Shown piece by piece: positions 36,127 through 47,200 of a stretch of 64,000 bases of DNA. The notes under the pieces were generated by a model. It was not told the origin of the DNA. It did not search any database and saw only the letters and a list, made by a program, of their open reading frames with translations. Origin of the DNA: Microbotryomycetes sp. JL201 (Eukaryota > Basidiomycota > Microbotryomycetes). The stretch is taken from contig JAQYUZ010000001.1 of assembly GCA_033819885.1 (NCBI GenBank), positions 124,001 to 188,000 of the forward strand, given 5' to 3'. The number at the start of each line of letters is the position of its first letter. Within the stretch, counting starts at the first letter, position 1. Made by a program: the position numbers and the translations under genes.

Positions 36127-38412
36127 ATGGAGAAGGACTATAAAGCAGGGTCCGACAAGACGTCGGCCGACGACGTTTACGTCTCGACTGAGCGCGCCCC
36201 CGAGCTTTATGACCCCTCGAAGGAGTCGATTTTCACGCGACTGGGTGTCAACGCAGAATCCTTCAAGCGTGCCCCTGGCGCGACTGGGTGAGTGTGCCTG
36301 TTACCAGTATGTTGTGGATGTGCGATTTGGGCGATATGGTGCATCCTGCGGCCTCGAAGCTGCCAGCCCCACCTGTTCGCACAAGGACCGAGTGGCGACA
36401 GTCGTGTGACCTGCGCTTGCAGGAGTGGAAGCCAATGTTCTTGCACACCGACGATAGCTTGTATCTTGGTAGCACATGACAAATGCTGACTGCATCCTTT
36501 CGCTCACGCGCAGCGGCCTCGTTGTCCATGGCGAGTCAGTCGAAGTCGATCCGCTCAAGGGCGGCGCCAACCCCATGCTGCAGCAGAAGATGAAGCCTCG
36601 TGAGTTACCTTCAGGCGGTCTTTGGACTAGTTCTTAAACTCGTTGTACAGGCCATCTCCAAATGATTGCTGTTGGTGGCTCCATCGGCACTGGTCTCTTT
36701 ATCGGATCTGGTCAAGCTCTTCGCAACGGTGGCCCAGCGGGTATTCTCATCGCCTGGTCGTTGATTGGTGTTGTATGTCTTCCTGCGGAGGTTCGTCTTG
36801 TTCTCAAACGCTGACGTTCGCCTCATTAGATGTTGATCAACGTTACGCAAGCTCTCGGCGAGATGTGCATTATGTTCCCTGTTTCTGGCGGTTTCTACAC
36901 TTTGGCTGTTCGTTTCCTCGACCCTGGCTTTGGCTGCGCCCTCGGCTGGAACTACTTCTTGCAATGGGCTGCCGTCCTGCCTCTCGAGATCAGTGCGGCT
37001 GGTATTACAGTCAGGTATTGGACGAATGAGGTGCCAGTTGCTGCATGGGTCACCATCTTCTGGCTCGCTATCATCGCTGTGAACGTTTTCGGCACTTTGG
37101 GCTATGCCGAGGAAGAGTTTTGGAGCTCTTGCTTGAAATTGCTCGTCGTCGTCATGTTCAGTGAGTTTCATAGGCGCGTTCAATGCATGACACGATGCTG
37201 ACCTGTTGCGCGCAGTCTTCATTGGCATCATCATCAACTGCGGCGGCGGTCCTTCTGACGGCGAGTACACTACTTACCTCGGTGGCGAATACTGGCGCAA
37301 CCCCGGCGCATTCTCGAACGGCTTCAAGGGATTGTGCGCAGTGTTCGTCACGGCCGCCTTCTCGTTCGCTGGTACCGAGCTTGTCGGTCTCGCCGCCACT
37401 GAGACGCCCAACCCTCGCAAGACGATGCCTGGCGCAGTCAAGGGCACCTTCTGGCGCATTGTAAGCATGCATGCCGCTCTCAATCTTTTTGAATCTTACA
37501 GCTGACCTCTGTCCCCAGACTCTCATCTACGTCTCGTCCCTTTTGATCATCGGTCTCAACATCCCGTGGAATGATGAACGCCTCCTCAACGGTTCCGGAG
37601 CTGGAACTTCACCGTTCGTTATCATGGTCGATCGTGCCGGCATTCCTGGCTTGAACCACCTGATCAACGCCACTATTTGCGTCTCTGTCTTGTCGATTGG
37701 TCTTTCGTGCGTCTATGCTGGATCGCGTGTCTTGACGGCCTTGGCCGAAACCGGCTTTGCGCCCAAGTGCTTTACCTACGTCGACAAGTCCGGTCGCCCG
37801 CTCTGGTCGGTCCTCGTCTTGCTTGCTTTCGGCCCCATCGCCTATGTCGACGTCGCTCCTTCGGCTCGCGGTCAAGTCTTTGACTGGCTTCTTGCCTTGT
37901 CCGGCTTGTCCACCCTCTTCACATGGGGTGCGATTTGCTTGTGCCACATTCGCTTCAGAATGGCTTGGAAGTACAATGGCCACAGCGTCGAGGAGCTTCC
38001 ATTCCGCGCTATGGGTGGCGTTTACGGCTCGTGGTTTGGTGTCGGTTTGATCTGCCTCGTTTTGATCGCTCAATTCTACATTGCCGTCTGGCCTCTCGGT
38101 GACCAGCCAACCGGAACTGCGGCAGCAGAGAGCTTCTTCAAGGTCAGCAGCAAGACCAAGTCGTGTTTCAAATCAATCGTGACTTACCATTGTCTCTCTC
38201 CTTTCCAGGTGTTCCTTGCAGTTCCCGTCATCATTGCCGTCTGGATCATTTCGTTCATCTGGAAGCGCACGCTCCCAGTCAAGATCAGTGAAATCGACAT
38301 CGATACAGGTCGAAAATCTTTCCTGACCGTGGAGGAGATGCGTGCATACCGTGCTGAGCGAGCTTTGGCTCCTTGGTACATCAAGGTGTACCGCGCTCTT
38401 TTCTCGAACTAG
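36127..38412 (+). CDS. Amino-acid permease B (AAT family), complete
   Basis: Plasma-membrane amino-acid transporter, paralogous to the gene at 1-2084. [11 protein letters not shown] opens a hydrophilic N-terminus with [20 protein letters not shown], then the helix-1 motif [55 protein letters not shown] and a C-terminal tail ending in YRALFSN. Introns lie at about 36288, 36601, 36775, 37160, 37460 and 38143. The introns after IGV and after WRI have no counterpart in copy A, whereas copy A has one after LMA that B lacks. The two proteins are closely similar along their length. Substrate unknown. Confidence 0.96.
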
Positions 38413-39499
38413 GGGATTGGCAGAAAAAGTTTGGGCGCGATTGCCACAAGGCGCAGTTTGGTTTTCTGCGGTTGTGTTTCGCTCATAGGGTAGTCATTTT
38501 GTGTCCCTCTTGGTGATGTAAATATGATCAGACGGTTCTAACGGACTCACGAAGTGGCGGACTCGCGGGCGAAGGGATACGTCGAAGTCGCGCTGAGGTC
38601 TGGCTGACCCGAAGCAATGCAACCCTGTACAAAAGTTTGTGCGTCATCAAGCTGACCAAGTCGAAACTCCTATTCGGTGCCCCAATTCGCCGAAGGCCAG
38701 CCACCCTTCTCTACCTGCGTGCACGCAACGGGCATGCGACTCTGCAAACAAGAACGTCAGCAACAAATCTTCGCCGCCATGTAGCACGTTCTGTGCGTGA
38801 ACCTAGGCACTCGCCCGCGCCATTGTCCTTGTTCGCCCCTGGCCGAGGCGCGCTGTTCCCTTTCACAACCCACGTTACCGACATCTTGCCGACTCCTGGT
38901 GAAAGTTGGCTCTCTCCACAATTTGACTTGTCAGCATTGACGCGTTTTGCCCGTCGCACGGGCCCTTCGCTGTCGCCGTCGCTTGCGATGGCGGTCACTT
39001 GAAACCTTCTCCTGCTCGTCTCCGTCCATGCCGGCTCGGAAACTCTCAATTCGTTGCGTTGGAGGTCAGCGTCAGTACGTCTCGTCCACCATGTCGCACT
39101 TTGACCGTGACCGAGCGCACGGTTCGGCTTCGGTGCGCGACGCCGCCAGACTTCTCATGCATTCGAATCATACCGTCAGGGTAGGTTGGAAGACAATGGT
39201 TTTGAGACCCTGAAACTGGTTTTGTGCCTCTGTATAGTCAACAATCACTGCAAAGCTGCCCGTGGCCAAGAAATTGAATGCGGCTGAGTCGAGAGTAGCA
39301 TTCAAATTCAGAAGCTGGTATCCGTAAGCATCGAAACATGGATATCTCTGTGCCGTTTGTACTCAGCATGGTTGCTCCAGCACGTGAATTCGCCTTGCCT
39401 TTGTCGACCTCGGACACCGGTTTCATTCAGACGTGCAAGTCTTCCATCTCGAAGTCTGCCAAGAGAAATGATCATAACTCGAAAGTTCCTGCGATGGCA
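38413..39499. other. Gene-poor stretch before the inverted duplication
   Basis: About 1.1 kb with no gene I can support. A reverse-strand stretch, 39335-39168, reads openly as a protein-like tail (DAYGYQLLNLNATLDSAAFN ... VFQPTLTV) and may be a stranded 3' exon. A forward frame around 39090-39190 (MSHFDRDRAHGSASVRDAAR) is also open but unrecognised. The duplicated block begins near 39500. Confidence 0.4.
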
Positions 39500-40532
39500 A
39501 GAATGTCACGTCCTGAGAAAAACCTGGTTCCTGCGATGGCATCAACGCCGTCAAGAGGTTCAGCGAGGACGTCCCTATCGGGTGGATGAGATCGAGCCAC
39601 AGATCGTAAATCCGGCATCAAAAAAGGCTACATCGCTCCCGCCATTGCGCCATCGACAAGTGTGATCGAACACCTCGAGCTGGGTTCGGTCACCATCCTC
39701 GAATGGATCATCGAGCAGCAAAAAGCTCGCGTCGACGCACTTTGAGTGCAGTCGACGACGACGGCCTCACAACGAACCAGCGAACGAGTCGCAAGGTATA
39801 CGAATCGTGGACCCGTCCCGTCAAGTCCGGCAATTCTTACCCGTCACGCAAAATCAGCGTCGTGAGCGGGCTGCCGCTTAACCACGGTCTCCGCGCCGCG
39901 CTCGCCAAGGTTTGCGAGCGCCTCCAGGCCGATGCCCTCACCAGGCAGTAAGAGCCACTCAGCCGCTCAGACTTGCTATGTCTTGCGCTCACCAGACGGA
40001 TGCTTGAGCGGAGTCCCATGCATCTGGTTTGGCGGGGGACGGTGTTCACGTTCTCCCATCGTTTGGTGGCCAGCTCCTCTTTAACGCCAGCTTGATCGCC
40101 TTGAAGTATGCGTCAGCTGCGCCCCGCCTACAGAAGGGAAAATGCAAGCGCCATTTCTGTAGATTGGTCTTCAAGTCAGAACCCGAGCTGGATCGGCATG
40201 AATTCGACCACACTAGCGTCAGGAAACATCAGTGTGATATCTGTCACAATTGCAACAAGACTGTAGAAAGTCTCAAAGTACACAAGCAGTCTCACAAGCC
40301 GGGCTATTCGTCGAGGTTCAAGTGCTCTTTCCCGAAGTGCACATTTTCGGCGGGAACAGGTCTGCAAGTCGAGCAGCACAAGGAAACTCACACTCGACGA
40401 ATAGCCCGGCTTGTGAGACTGCTCGTGTACTTTGAGACTTTCTACAGTCTTGTTGCAATTGTGACAGATATCACACTGATGTTTCCTGACGCTAGTGTGG
40501 TCGAATTCATGCCGATCCAGCTCGGGTTCTGA
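39500..40532 (+). pseudogene. Left copy of an unrecognised C2H2 zinc-finger gene, interrupted
   Basis: Similar throughout to the inverted right copy. Shared segments are KTWFLRWHQRRQEVQRG, an IAP-x-TSVIEH-x-ELGS stretch, SRRRT(L/M)SAV, and SYPSRKIS(V/I)VSGLPL. Differences from the right copy in the first segment are mostly synonymous or conservative, so the family once coded for protein. The frame is now broken in several places. The 3' part stays open and carries three classical fingers with exact spacing: C-x4-C-x12-H-x3-H (CKRHFCRLVF...), C-x2-C-x12-H-x3-H (CDICHNC...) and C-x4-C-x12-H-x3-H (CSFPKCTF...). I do not recognise the family; a regulator or a domesticated element are both possible. 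An intron-rich intact gene is not fully excluded. Confidence 0.5.
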
Positions 40533-40554
40533 CTTGAAGACCAATCTACAGAAA
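40154..40554. repeat. Nearly perfect 161-bp palindrome with 79-bp spacer
   Basis: Arms 40154-40314 and 40394-40554 are reverse complements with a single mismatch by eye (CACAAGCAG against CACGAGCAG). They encode zinc fingers one (in part) and two of the flanking gene copies. Outside the arms the inverted similarity continues at a visibly lower level, from about 40109 leftwards and 40600 rightwards. The spacer encodes the third finger of the left copy only. Confidence 0.9.
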
Positions 40555-41085
40555 CGGCACTACCATTTTCCCTTCTGAAGGCGGGGCGCAGCTGACATAT
40601 ACTTCAAGGCGATGAAGCCGGCTTCGAGGAGGAGCGCGAGCTCCTCGAGGTAGTCTGTTGAGCGTGCCATCATCAGTTGGCGCGACGCCCGAATAGGCTT
40701 GAACCGTGTTCTACCACGGTGGACTCGGCTCGGCGTTGTTGACGAGCGCGTAGGCAAATTGTGGTCAGTGTGTCTGCGCTGCGGCGACGAGAGTCGCAGC
40801 GATGTCAGCCCGGCTGACGTTAGACTAACAAACGACGAAAAAGACTCACGTAGACATCGTTCTCCGCCAAACCAGATGCATGCGACGCCGCTTTGCGCAT
40901 GCGGCTTGTGAGCGCAAGGCACAGCAAATTGGATGATTGTCGCGACTCGGCATGCTTTGTGAGGGCATTGGCTTGCAGTCGCTCGCACTCCTTGGCGAGT
41001 GCGGAGCGGAGGGGGGTTTCGAGCGGCAGCCCGCTCACGATGCTGATCTTGCGCGACGGGTAAGAGTGACCGGCCTTGACGCGAC

Positions 41086-41366
41086 GGGTCATCGTGTCGN
41101 NNNNNNNNNNNNNNNNNNNNNNNNNNNNNNNNNNNNNNNNNNNNNNNNNNNNNNNNNNNNNNNNNNNNNNNNNNNNNNNNNNNNNNNNNNNNNNNNNNNT
41201 AAATCTTGCGATTGGTTCGCTGATGAACCGTGAGGCCGTCCTCGCCGACTGCACTCATAGTGCGTCGACGCGAGCGGGTCATCGTGTCGTAAATCTTGCG
41301 ATTGGTTCGCTGATGAACCGTGAGGCCGTCCTCGCCGACTGCACTCATAGTGCGTCGACGCGAGCG
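41086..41366. repeat. 90-bp in-frame tandem repeat interrupted by the assembly gap
   Basis: The unit 41200-41289 is followed by an almost complete second unit (41290-41366). The last 14 bases of another unit lie just left of the gap (41086-41099). 90 bp is exactly 30 codons, so extra units keep the frame of the right gene copy (RSRRRTMSAVGEDG, then LTVHQRTNRKIYDTMT). The left copy has only one unit equivalent. Confidence 0.85.
41100..41199. other. Assembly gap, 100 N
   Basis: Exactly 100 unknown bases, the usual placeholder for a gap of unknown size. It lies inside the 90-bp tandem repeat, so the true number of units is unknown. Confidence 0.99.
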
Positions 41367-41851
41367 CTTAGCCGACTGTATTATCAACTCGAGGACCGAG
41401 ATCGAACCCAGCTCGGGATGTTCGATCACCGATGTCGTCGGCGCAATATCGGTGGCGATGCAGCTTCTTCTTTTGGCCGAAAGGATGATCTGTGGATCAA
41501 CCTCGTCCACGCGATAGGGATGTCCTCGCTGAACCTCTTGACGGCGTTGATGCCATCGCAGGAACCAGGTCTTCTTCGGAACGTGACATTCTTGGCGCAG
41601 ACGTCCCCGGACACTGCTGGACAAGGTGGCCAAAAGACGGTTCCGCAAGATTTATTAGTTTGGTAGGGTGGGATGGTCTTTCTAGATCTCAATGGTGCAA
41701 TTGAGCTCAGAAGGTTGTCACGACGAGCGAAGAAAAGTGAGCATTAGCCGAAATTGCGTCGGACGATGGCGGGCTCGTGGTAGTGCAAAGTGGGCATAGC
41801 TTGAGCAACAAAAAGCAATAGCATCCAACAAACCAGTCTTGCTCAACGTGT

Positions 41852-43421
41852 CTATGGGTCGATAGACGACTTGGCGGGCTTCACCCATCCCATAACGTGG
41901 CCGGCTGTCTCGTCGTCAACGACATTGAATTTGATGCACTCATTCCCAAGACTGCAATAAAGCCCGCGGTCGGTCCCTGATAGAACAGTACGAGCAAACA
42001 ACTCCAAAATATTGAGGCGCTGTCGTTCTGGAGGCAGGAACGGCTCGAGCAAGTCTGATCATCTATTAGCTCGAGCTCGACATCCGTCGGAAAATGCTCA
42101 CCGAGAATGCAAGGTTTGCGACTGTGGCCGAGCAACGTTGACATAAACAACTTGGCTGGAGGCAGGTCGCTCAGGTTTTTGACTCCCTCAGGATTGTACC
42201 AACCGACCATCAAGCCTTTGAGGGGAGAATAAGTAGACGAAGCCTTGAACATTACTGTGATCGAAATTTGACCCACCTTCGTAGCACCGCCGATGGTTTC
42301 CATCGAGTGGCCAAATCGGCTCGCCATTCGCAGTCGTCTTGATCCAGTACCAGTCACACGTCTTCTCAACTCCCCAAGACGGCATCAGCTTATCCCTGAG
42401 CAGCTTGCGGTACTGCCTTGCGAGTCAGCCAAGGCTTGAAGCATAAGCAAGCACCGAGCTCACTTTGACGCGGTTCGTGACCCAGCATGCCACGAGTGTT
42501 GGATGGGAGCCCATAATGCCTTTCAGGTCCAATTTTCCCAGCGAGTAAGGGTCGAAAGTACCATACGTCGACGATCGAGAGGCAGAAGCGTTCGGCCATG
42601 GCGGGCTGGACCATTATCAGTGATTGTTGGCAGACCCAGCCCCGGTGCACGTACTCAATCACGATGACGTCCCAACCTCCGTGCTGCTGACCGAGCTTGC
42701 CGATGCCCAGCGCCGGTTCTGACCAGGAAGCAAAGTCGGACAGCGCAAAGGCCGACGAAGGGGGCATGACAACGTTGCAGACCTCCTTTTCGTGCTCGAC
42801 TTCAATTTGCTTGAATTCTTTTGTTGTGTTCTGAACGATACGGTTGACGAGCAACGAAACTTGAAATCGTCCGTCCGAGTCCGCAACATCAATGTTGTCG
42901 TTGCGAAAAGAGGGCAATGTACCATCACGGGACACAATCTCTGAGAACGGCATTTCCTTGCGATCGGACGGTCGCTCGTGCATCCACTGCACTGCAAGCG
43001 AGCCTTTTGCCACCCATGGAGTGTCTGCCTGCGCTTCCTGCAAGCCAGCGATCCCTGCCTCGAGCATAGGCACAAGTCGAGTATGTTGTTTTCGCTCCTG
43101 CTGATCGGGCTCGTGCAATTTGTCGTCCTGCTGTCTCGCATTGATCCAGTCGAGCGGACTGCGTTCCTGCACGCTCTTCCTGCGGCGTTTTCTGGGCTTG
43201 TACGTTTCCTCGTCCTTTGTCGATTCTTGAAATGGTTTCTCCGGCGGTTGCGGCAATATGATCGTGTACTCGGGCGCAAAGGAGCAACTAATTGAGGCCG
43301 GTCCATCAAGCACGTGATGTCTGATCGTCGACAGTTGACCCGTCAGACTGTCGAATACTGGTGCATCAATGTACGATATGATTGAAGCAGTTCTTGAGGT
43401 ATCTCGAGTGTCGCATCGCAT
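41852..43421 (-). CDS. METTL4-like MT-A70 family adenine methyltransferase
   Basis: SAM-dependent N6-adenine methyltransferase of the METTL4 branch (substrate DNA or snRNA in other organisms). The catalytic DPPW motif is created by splicing: GA at the end of WDVIVI-D joins C, giving DPPWPNASASRSSTYG. Later motifs are THPTLVACWVTNRVK-like (here SHPTLVACWVTNRVK), SWGVEKTCDWYWIKTTANGE, PLDGNHRRCYEG, LLGHSRKPCILG and NILELFARTVL, all in the MT-A70 order. The N-terminal ~250 residues are basic and unrecognised (KPRKRRRKSVQ could be a nuclear signal). Start at 43421, stop at 41852-41854. Head to head with the GatC-like gene, with 44 bp between start codons. Confidence 0.88.
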
Positions 43422-43465
43422 CGAAAGAGAGTAAAGTCAGATTCAACCGCCTTCTGCCTCTCGTT

Positions 43466-44056
43466 ATGCGCCCCTGCACCGCTATACGGTCAACCACGAC
43501 ACGACATGGAGTACACAGGACTTTGATGACCTGTTCGACACGATGCGAAAAAGCAGCAATTGCTCGTCAACCTCTCGGAGGTGCGCCAGTGCCGGTCGAC
43601 GAAGACTGCATTCCAACATCGCCTACATACTCTCTCAAAGACTTCATACCACCTCCGATCGATCTCACAATTGATCAACTCAGAAAACTGTACAAGTTGT
43701 CGGCGCTAGAACCGCCGAAAGACCTCAGTCTGGATCATGAAAGTGTCAAGCGATTGAGAGAGTTGGCAGCGATCGTCGAGGGTGTCAGGCTGGCGAACAG
43801 AGATGGAAAGGAAGTCGAGAACAAGCGGAACGGCCCGTCTGACATCATCGACGCAAGGGTTCGAGCTCCGGCTGCAGAGCTCGTCGCAGATCGCTCGACC
43901 GACGGCTCTGTAGCCAATCCAGATCCAGAAAATTTGGGCACGCGGCTTCTTGAACTCGCCGCCAAGAGAGATGGAGCCTACTTTACTGTCCCAACGCCCG
44001 AAAACATTCGTGGCAAAAAACGCTCGTCATCAACGGATTCAGAGCCTACCAGATAA
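43466..44056 (+). CDS. GatC-like subunit of mitochondrial glutamyl-tRNA(Gln) amidotransferase
   Basis: 196 codons without introns. A likely mitochondrial presequence (MRPCTAIRSTTTRHGVHRT) precedes TYSLKDFIPPPIDLTIDQLR and KLYKLSALEPP, then a helical stretch SVKRLRELAAIVEGVRLAN that resembles the GatC helices. GatC holds GatA and GatB together in the enzyme that converts Glu-tRNA(Gln) to Gln-tRNA(Gln). The C-terminus carries PENLGTRLLELAAKRDGAYF and a Lys/Ser-rich end. The GatC call rests on pattern and size, so it is moderate. A longer in-frame start at 43382 would overlap the neighbouring gene start. Confidence 0.65.
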   Translation: MRPCTAIRSTTTRHGVHRTLMTCSTRCEKAAIARQPLGGAPVPVDEDCIPTSPTYSLKDFIPPPIDLTIDQLRKLYKLSALEPPKDLSLDHESVKRLRELAAIVEGVRLANRDGKEVENKRNGPSDIIDARVRAPAAELVADRSTDGSVANPDPENLGTRLLELAAKRDGAYFTVPTPENIRGKKRSSSTDSEPTR

Positions 44057-44228
44057 GGTTGTACATATTTCATAGTTGTTGTTGTTCAAAGTACTATCGG
44101 TCTGAATTCTTCAAGCGTCATCATTTACAACATACAAGCATAAACGGCAAAGCGTGTGTCGGGTTATTGCCATAACGAAGGAACGAAGATAAATGATATC
44201 ACTACCGACGAGCCGTCAACTCCATGCC

Positions 44229-47200
44229 TCATTCAACAGCCGGCCTGTATTGCTGATATTGAGAAGCAGAACCGTGGTGTTGCCTCTCGTTCGACTCGGC
44301 TCGCTCGGCAGGCGCCTGTTTAAGCGCGTATTGACCTGCCGGCAAAGATGGCAGGGACACTCCTCCACGAACGGCCGGTGAGCTGTGCGGGTCATAGTAC
44401 CGACGATTTGAGGATCCGGGTACCATGCTCGCGTAACCGTTCGGCATAAGAGGTGGCGGCTGAGAAATCTCGCCGCCGTTGAAAGCGGGGTTGTGTTGCA
44501 GATGTGGTTCGTCAAATTCGGTAGAGTTGTAAGTGTAGCGAGCACCATATGGCGGTTGGGGGTTATGTGAAGGCGGAGCATATGCGGCCTGCGAATACGG
44601 CGACCTTCCATTCGAGATGACAGCAGGCGAAGGTGCTGCGGCAGAGTGCGCAGGACCGAGTCTCGACATGGCCTGCTCGGCAGCGGCGCATTCGCGCAAC
44701 ACACTGTAGGCGCGATCGATGGCCAGGTTGTAATTCGGCCAGCACCATCCCATCAGTTTGAGTATGTCGATCATCCTGTACGACGAAGCCTGTGAGTACT
44801 GCCGTCCATGCTCTGGCTCTGGCAGTCAAGAAGCGCACCATCCGATTTCGCGGCGTTTGACGGCATAAGTCCAGCTTCGAGGGCCGCCCTGTTCCCATGT
44901 CGGCATGTCGATCATGTGCTGCGCCCGGTGTAATCAGTGAGTGACCTTTCCGAGGCGAAGCTGAAAATACACACCTGAAGGTAGTCGACCAGGTACTCGC
45001 AAGAGTTGATGCAATCCCACAAGGCGCTGTTGCCAAACGGATGCTGTACTCTGGAGGTCAGACATCTCTTTCCTTGGGCAGGGGCGGCTCTGCAAGACGC
45101 ACAACGATCTGAGCCCACTCTCGTATGGCGGTAAGGAACCGCTCGGCCGATTCGTCCCTGATTCTCCTCAAGGTGTCCAAATAAGCCGCATAAGTTGGAT
45201 CATCAACGCCAGAGTTGCCGTTGCTATGTTCTAATTCGAACCTGTCGACAATCGCACGGTGGATGCCAATCAAGGCTTGAGCTGTCATCGAGACCAGGTC
45301 TTTGAACCTGTGACGCCAAACATTTAGCAGGCAAAGACGCTAGACCACGGCATTTTGTTGCTCACCAAGCGACAGACTTGGGTCTCTGTGGTCCCCAATC
45401 CGTCTTGGCGACAGAGTCTTGGAAGACTGCAACCAAACGAGCGTTTTCTTCCAGCTGAGCCCACATGCGGCGGACAACGGCCTCGTCCAGACGTTCACGG
45501 AATGACAGGGCTGAGAATTGAGTCCGTCAGATAAATTGTAGGTTATGAAGATGAACAACACGTGACGCACGCGAAGTAACTTTGTTGGCGGCGAAGCGAA
45601 TGATAGACGTCAAATGTCGGAACATGCTAACGACAGCCAGCCCCGATAGCACTGCAGGAACGGTAGAGGTGACCGAGGGTGTGACATCCATGGCATGAGC
45701 GGCAGGTGACAGCAGCTCGCTGAATGTTGCGAGGTCATCGTCTGAACTGCAGACAGCCAACAACCTTTGAGCGACAAGCGACCGGTGTAGACGTGAGGGT
45801 CGATTCAACTCACAAACATAGTGCTTTTCCTCCCGTGACGGCAGACAGAGCGTCACGAGTATAGCATGTCCATAGCAGAGTCCCCCCTGAAATCCGCTCC
45901 GGAACCTGGTGCTCCTCGTTGGGCACGTCTGAGACATACGTCGACACATCATTCATGGCACGCAATTGTTCTGCGCAAATGAGACATGGTCAGAGTCTGT
46001 GAAAGATCTTGGGCAGACCACCGCGCGGACCAGCAACCGTGTTCATGACGAATCGACCCGAGTTGGTCGCATCTCGTCTCGTGTTGCACCCTGATGACTG
46101 GAATCAGCGCCGTTTCATGACCTATGCTATCGAGACACTCACATGTAGACAGAAAACCAAGCAGCACAAAAGAAACGCAACTGGCGGTGCTCGTCTTGCG
46201 CCATGCGCCAACTTCGTCGGCTTTGCGCATCGCGCGCTCATACATCATTCTAGCAAAGCCCTCCCTGCGATTGCCAGCTTCGGTCAAGTCTCTCGGCGGG
46301 CCGTTCTGAATATCGGCTAGAGTGGGCAGACGACCGTCTTGGCCAATGATGAGCGGGTGATCAGTGAATCGCGCGGCATAGGCCTAGCGTGAAAGACGTC
46401 AGCAGCCAGTCGGCAGCTGTCTCGAGTTTGCCGGACTGACCTGCATTGTGTACGCCAAACACTGTACGGTCGGATGCAGGTGATCGGACTGATGGCTGGC
46501 CTCGTCCCAATTGCGAGCGAAAACGTCCCATTCGACAACGTAGCATTGTCCTTGGAAGACAGTCGAGTAGGTCGAGATGAGGTCTAAGATGCCACGTTTG
46601 AGCGGTCTTTCTCTCGCAAGCTTTCCGCACTCACGCTCTTCGAGTGCTTGAGAAATTTGGTGTCCAGCCAATCGTGCATTCTCCGTTTGCGACACCATAG
46701 ATGCCGCTGCTCCCAGGCTGTCGAGGTCAGAACCGCCATTGTGCATGCGAGAGTCTGCCGCTTGTTGGGCAGCGAGCTCGCCTGCGCCGTACAATTTCCT
46801 GAAAGTTCAATGTCAGCAGGGGCGGCCAGGAGACTCCTTGCGTACGGACAGACTTACTTGGCTTGCTGTATAAGCTTGCCCGAGCGAACGACCTTTGGCT
46901 TTGATCTGACGTAGGTATCTGTACATCTGAGTGCACAAAAACAGCAAGCGCGGTCAGTGGCCGAGCCGGCGACGGACTTAAGCGCGCGCCTCGGACGTGA
47001 CGCGACCGTTCTACGCACTTTATTTTCTTCTTTGCACATTCCGAACAGTCCGCCTCGCCTTTCTCCGCCTTGTCGCATTTGACACGCCTGCGTTGAACGA
47101 GCGTGTCAATTCGCAGTGTCACGGATTTGTTGACGTCAGTCATCGGTGTGCTCACCTTAACCTGCAGCTATCGCATGCACTGTATGATTGGTAATGCCAG

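Larger units (their letters stand above)
40394..41630 (-). pseudogene. Right, inverted copy of the C2H2 zinc-finger gene, broken and gapped
   Basis: Reads on the reverse strand as KTWFLRWHQRRQEVQRGHPY, IAPTTSVIEHPELGSISVLE, two or more 30-residue repeats starting RSRRRTMSAVGEDG, SYPSRKISIVSGLPLETPLR, ALAKECERLQANALTK and FIALKYMSAAPRLQKG. It then enters the palindrome, where finger two survives but the third finger is absent. It contains about 200 bp (near 40640-40850) with no counterpart in the left copy, an interruption of the reading frame near the first finger, and the assembly gap. Probably a decayed partial copy. Confidence 0.5.

Noticed and set aside
39090-39190. Fragment of a sirtuin-like gene (SVRDAARLLMHSNHTVR)
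   Set aside because: The resemblance to sirtuin N-termini is a few residues only; the GAGIS motif and the rest of the fold are absent.
39500-41630. LTR element, LINE or other transposon in the inverted-duplication region
   Set aside because: No reverse transcriptase, integrase, transposase, long terminal repeats or target-site duplication could be recognised; the inverted symmetry comes from two gene copies.
46009-46320. Forward open frame inside the Zn2Cys6 gene
   Set aside because: It lies opposite exons that fit the fungal transcription-factor domain and has no recognisable content of its own.
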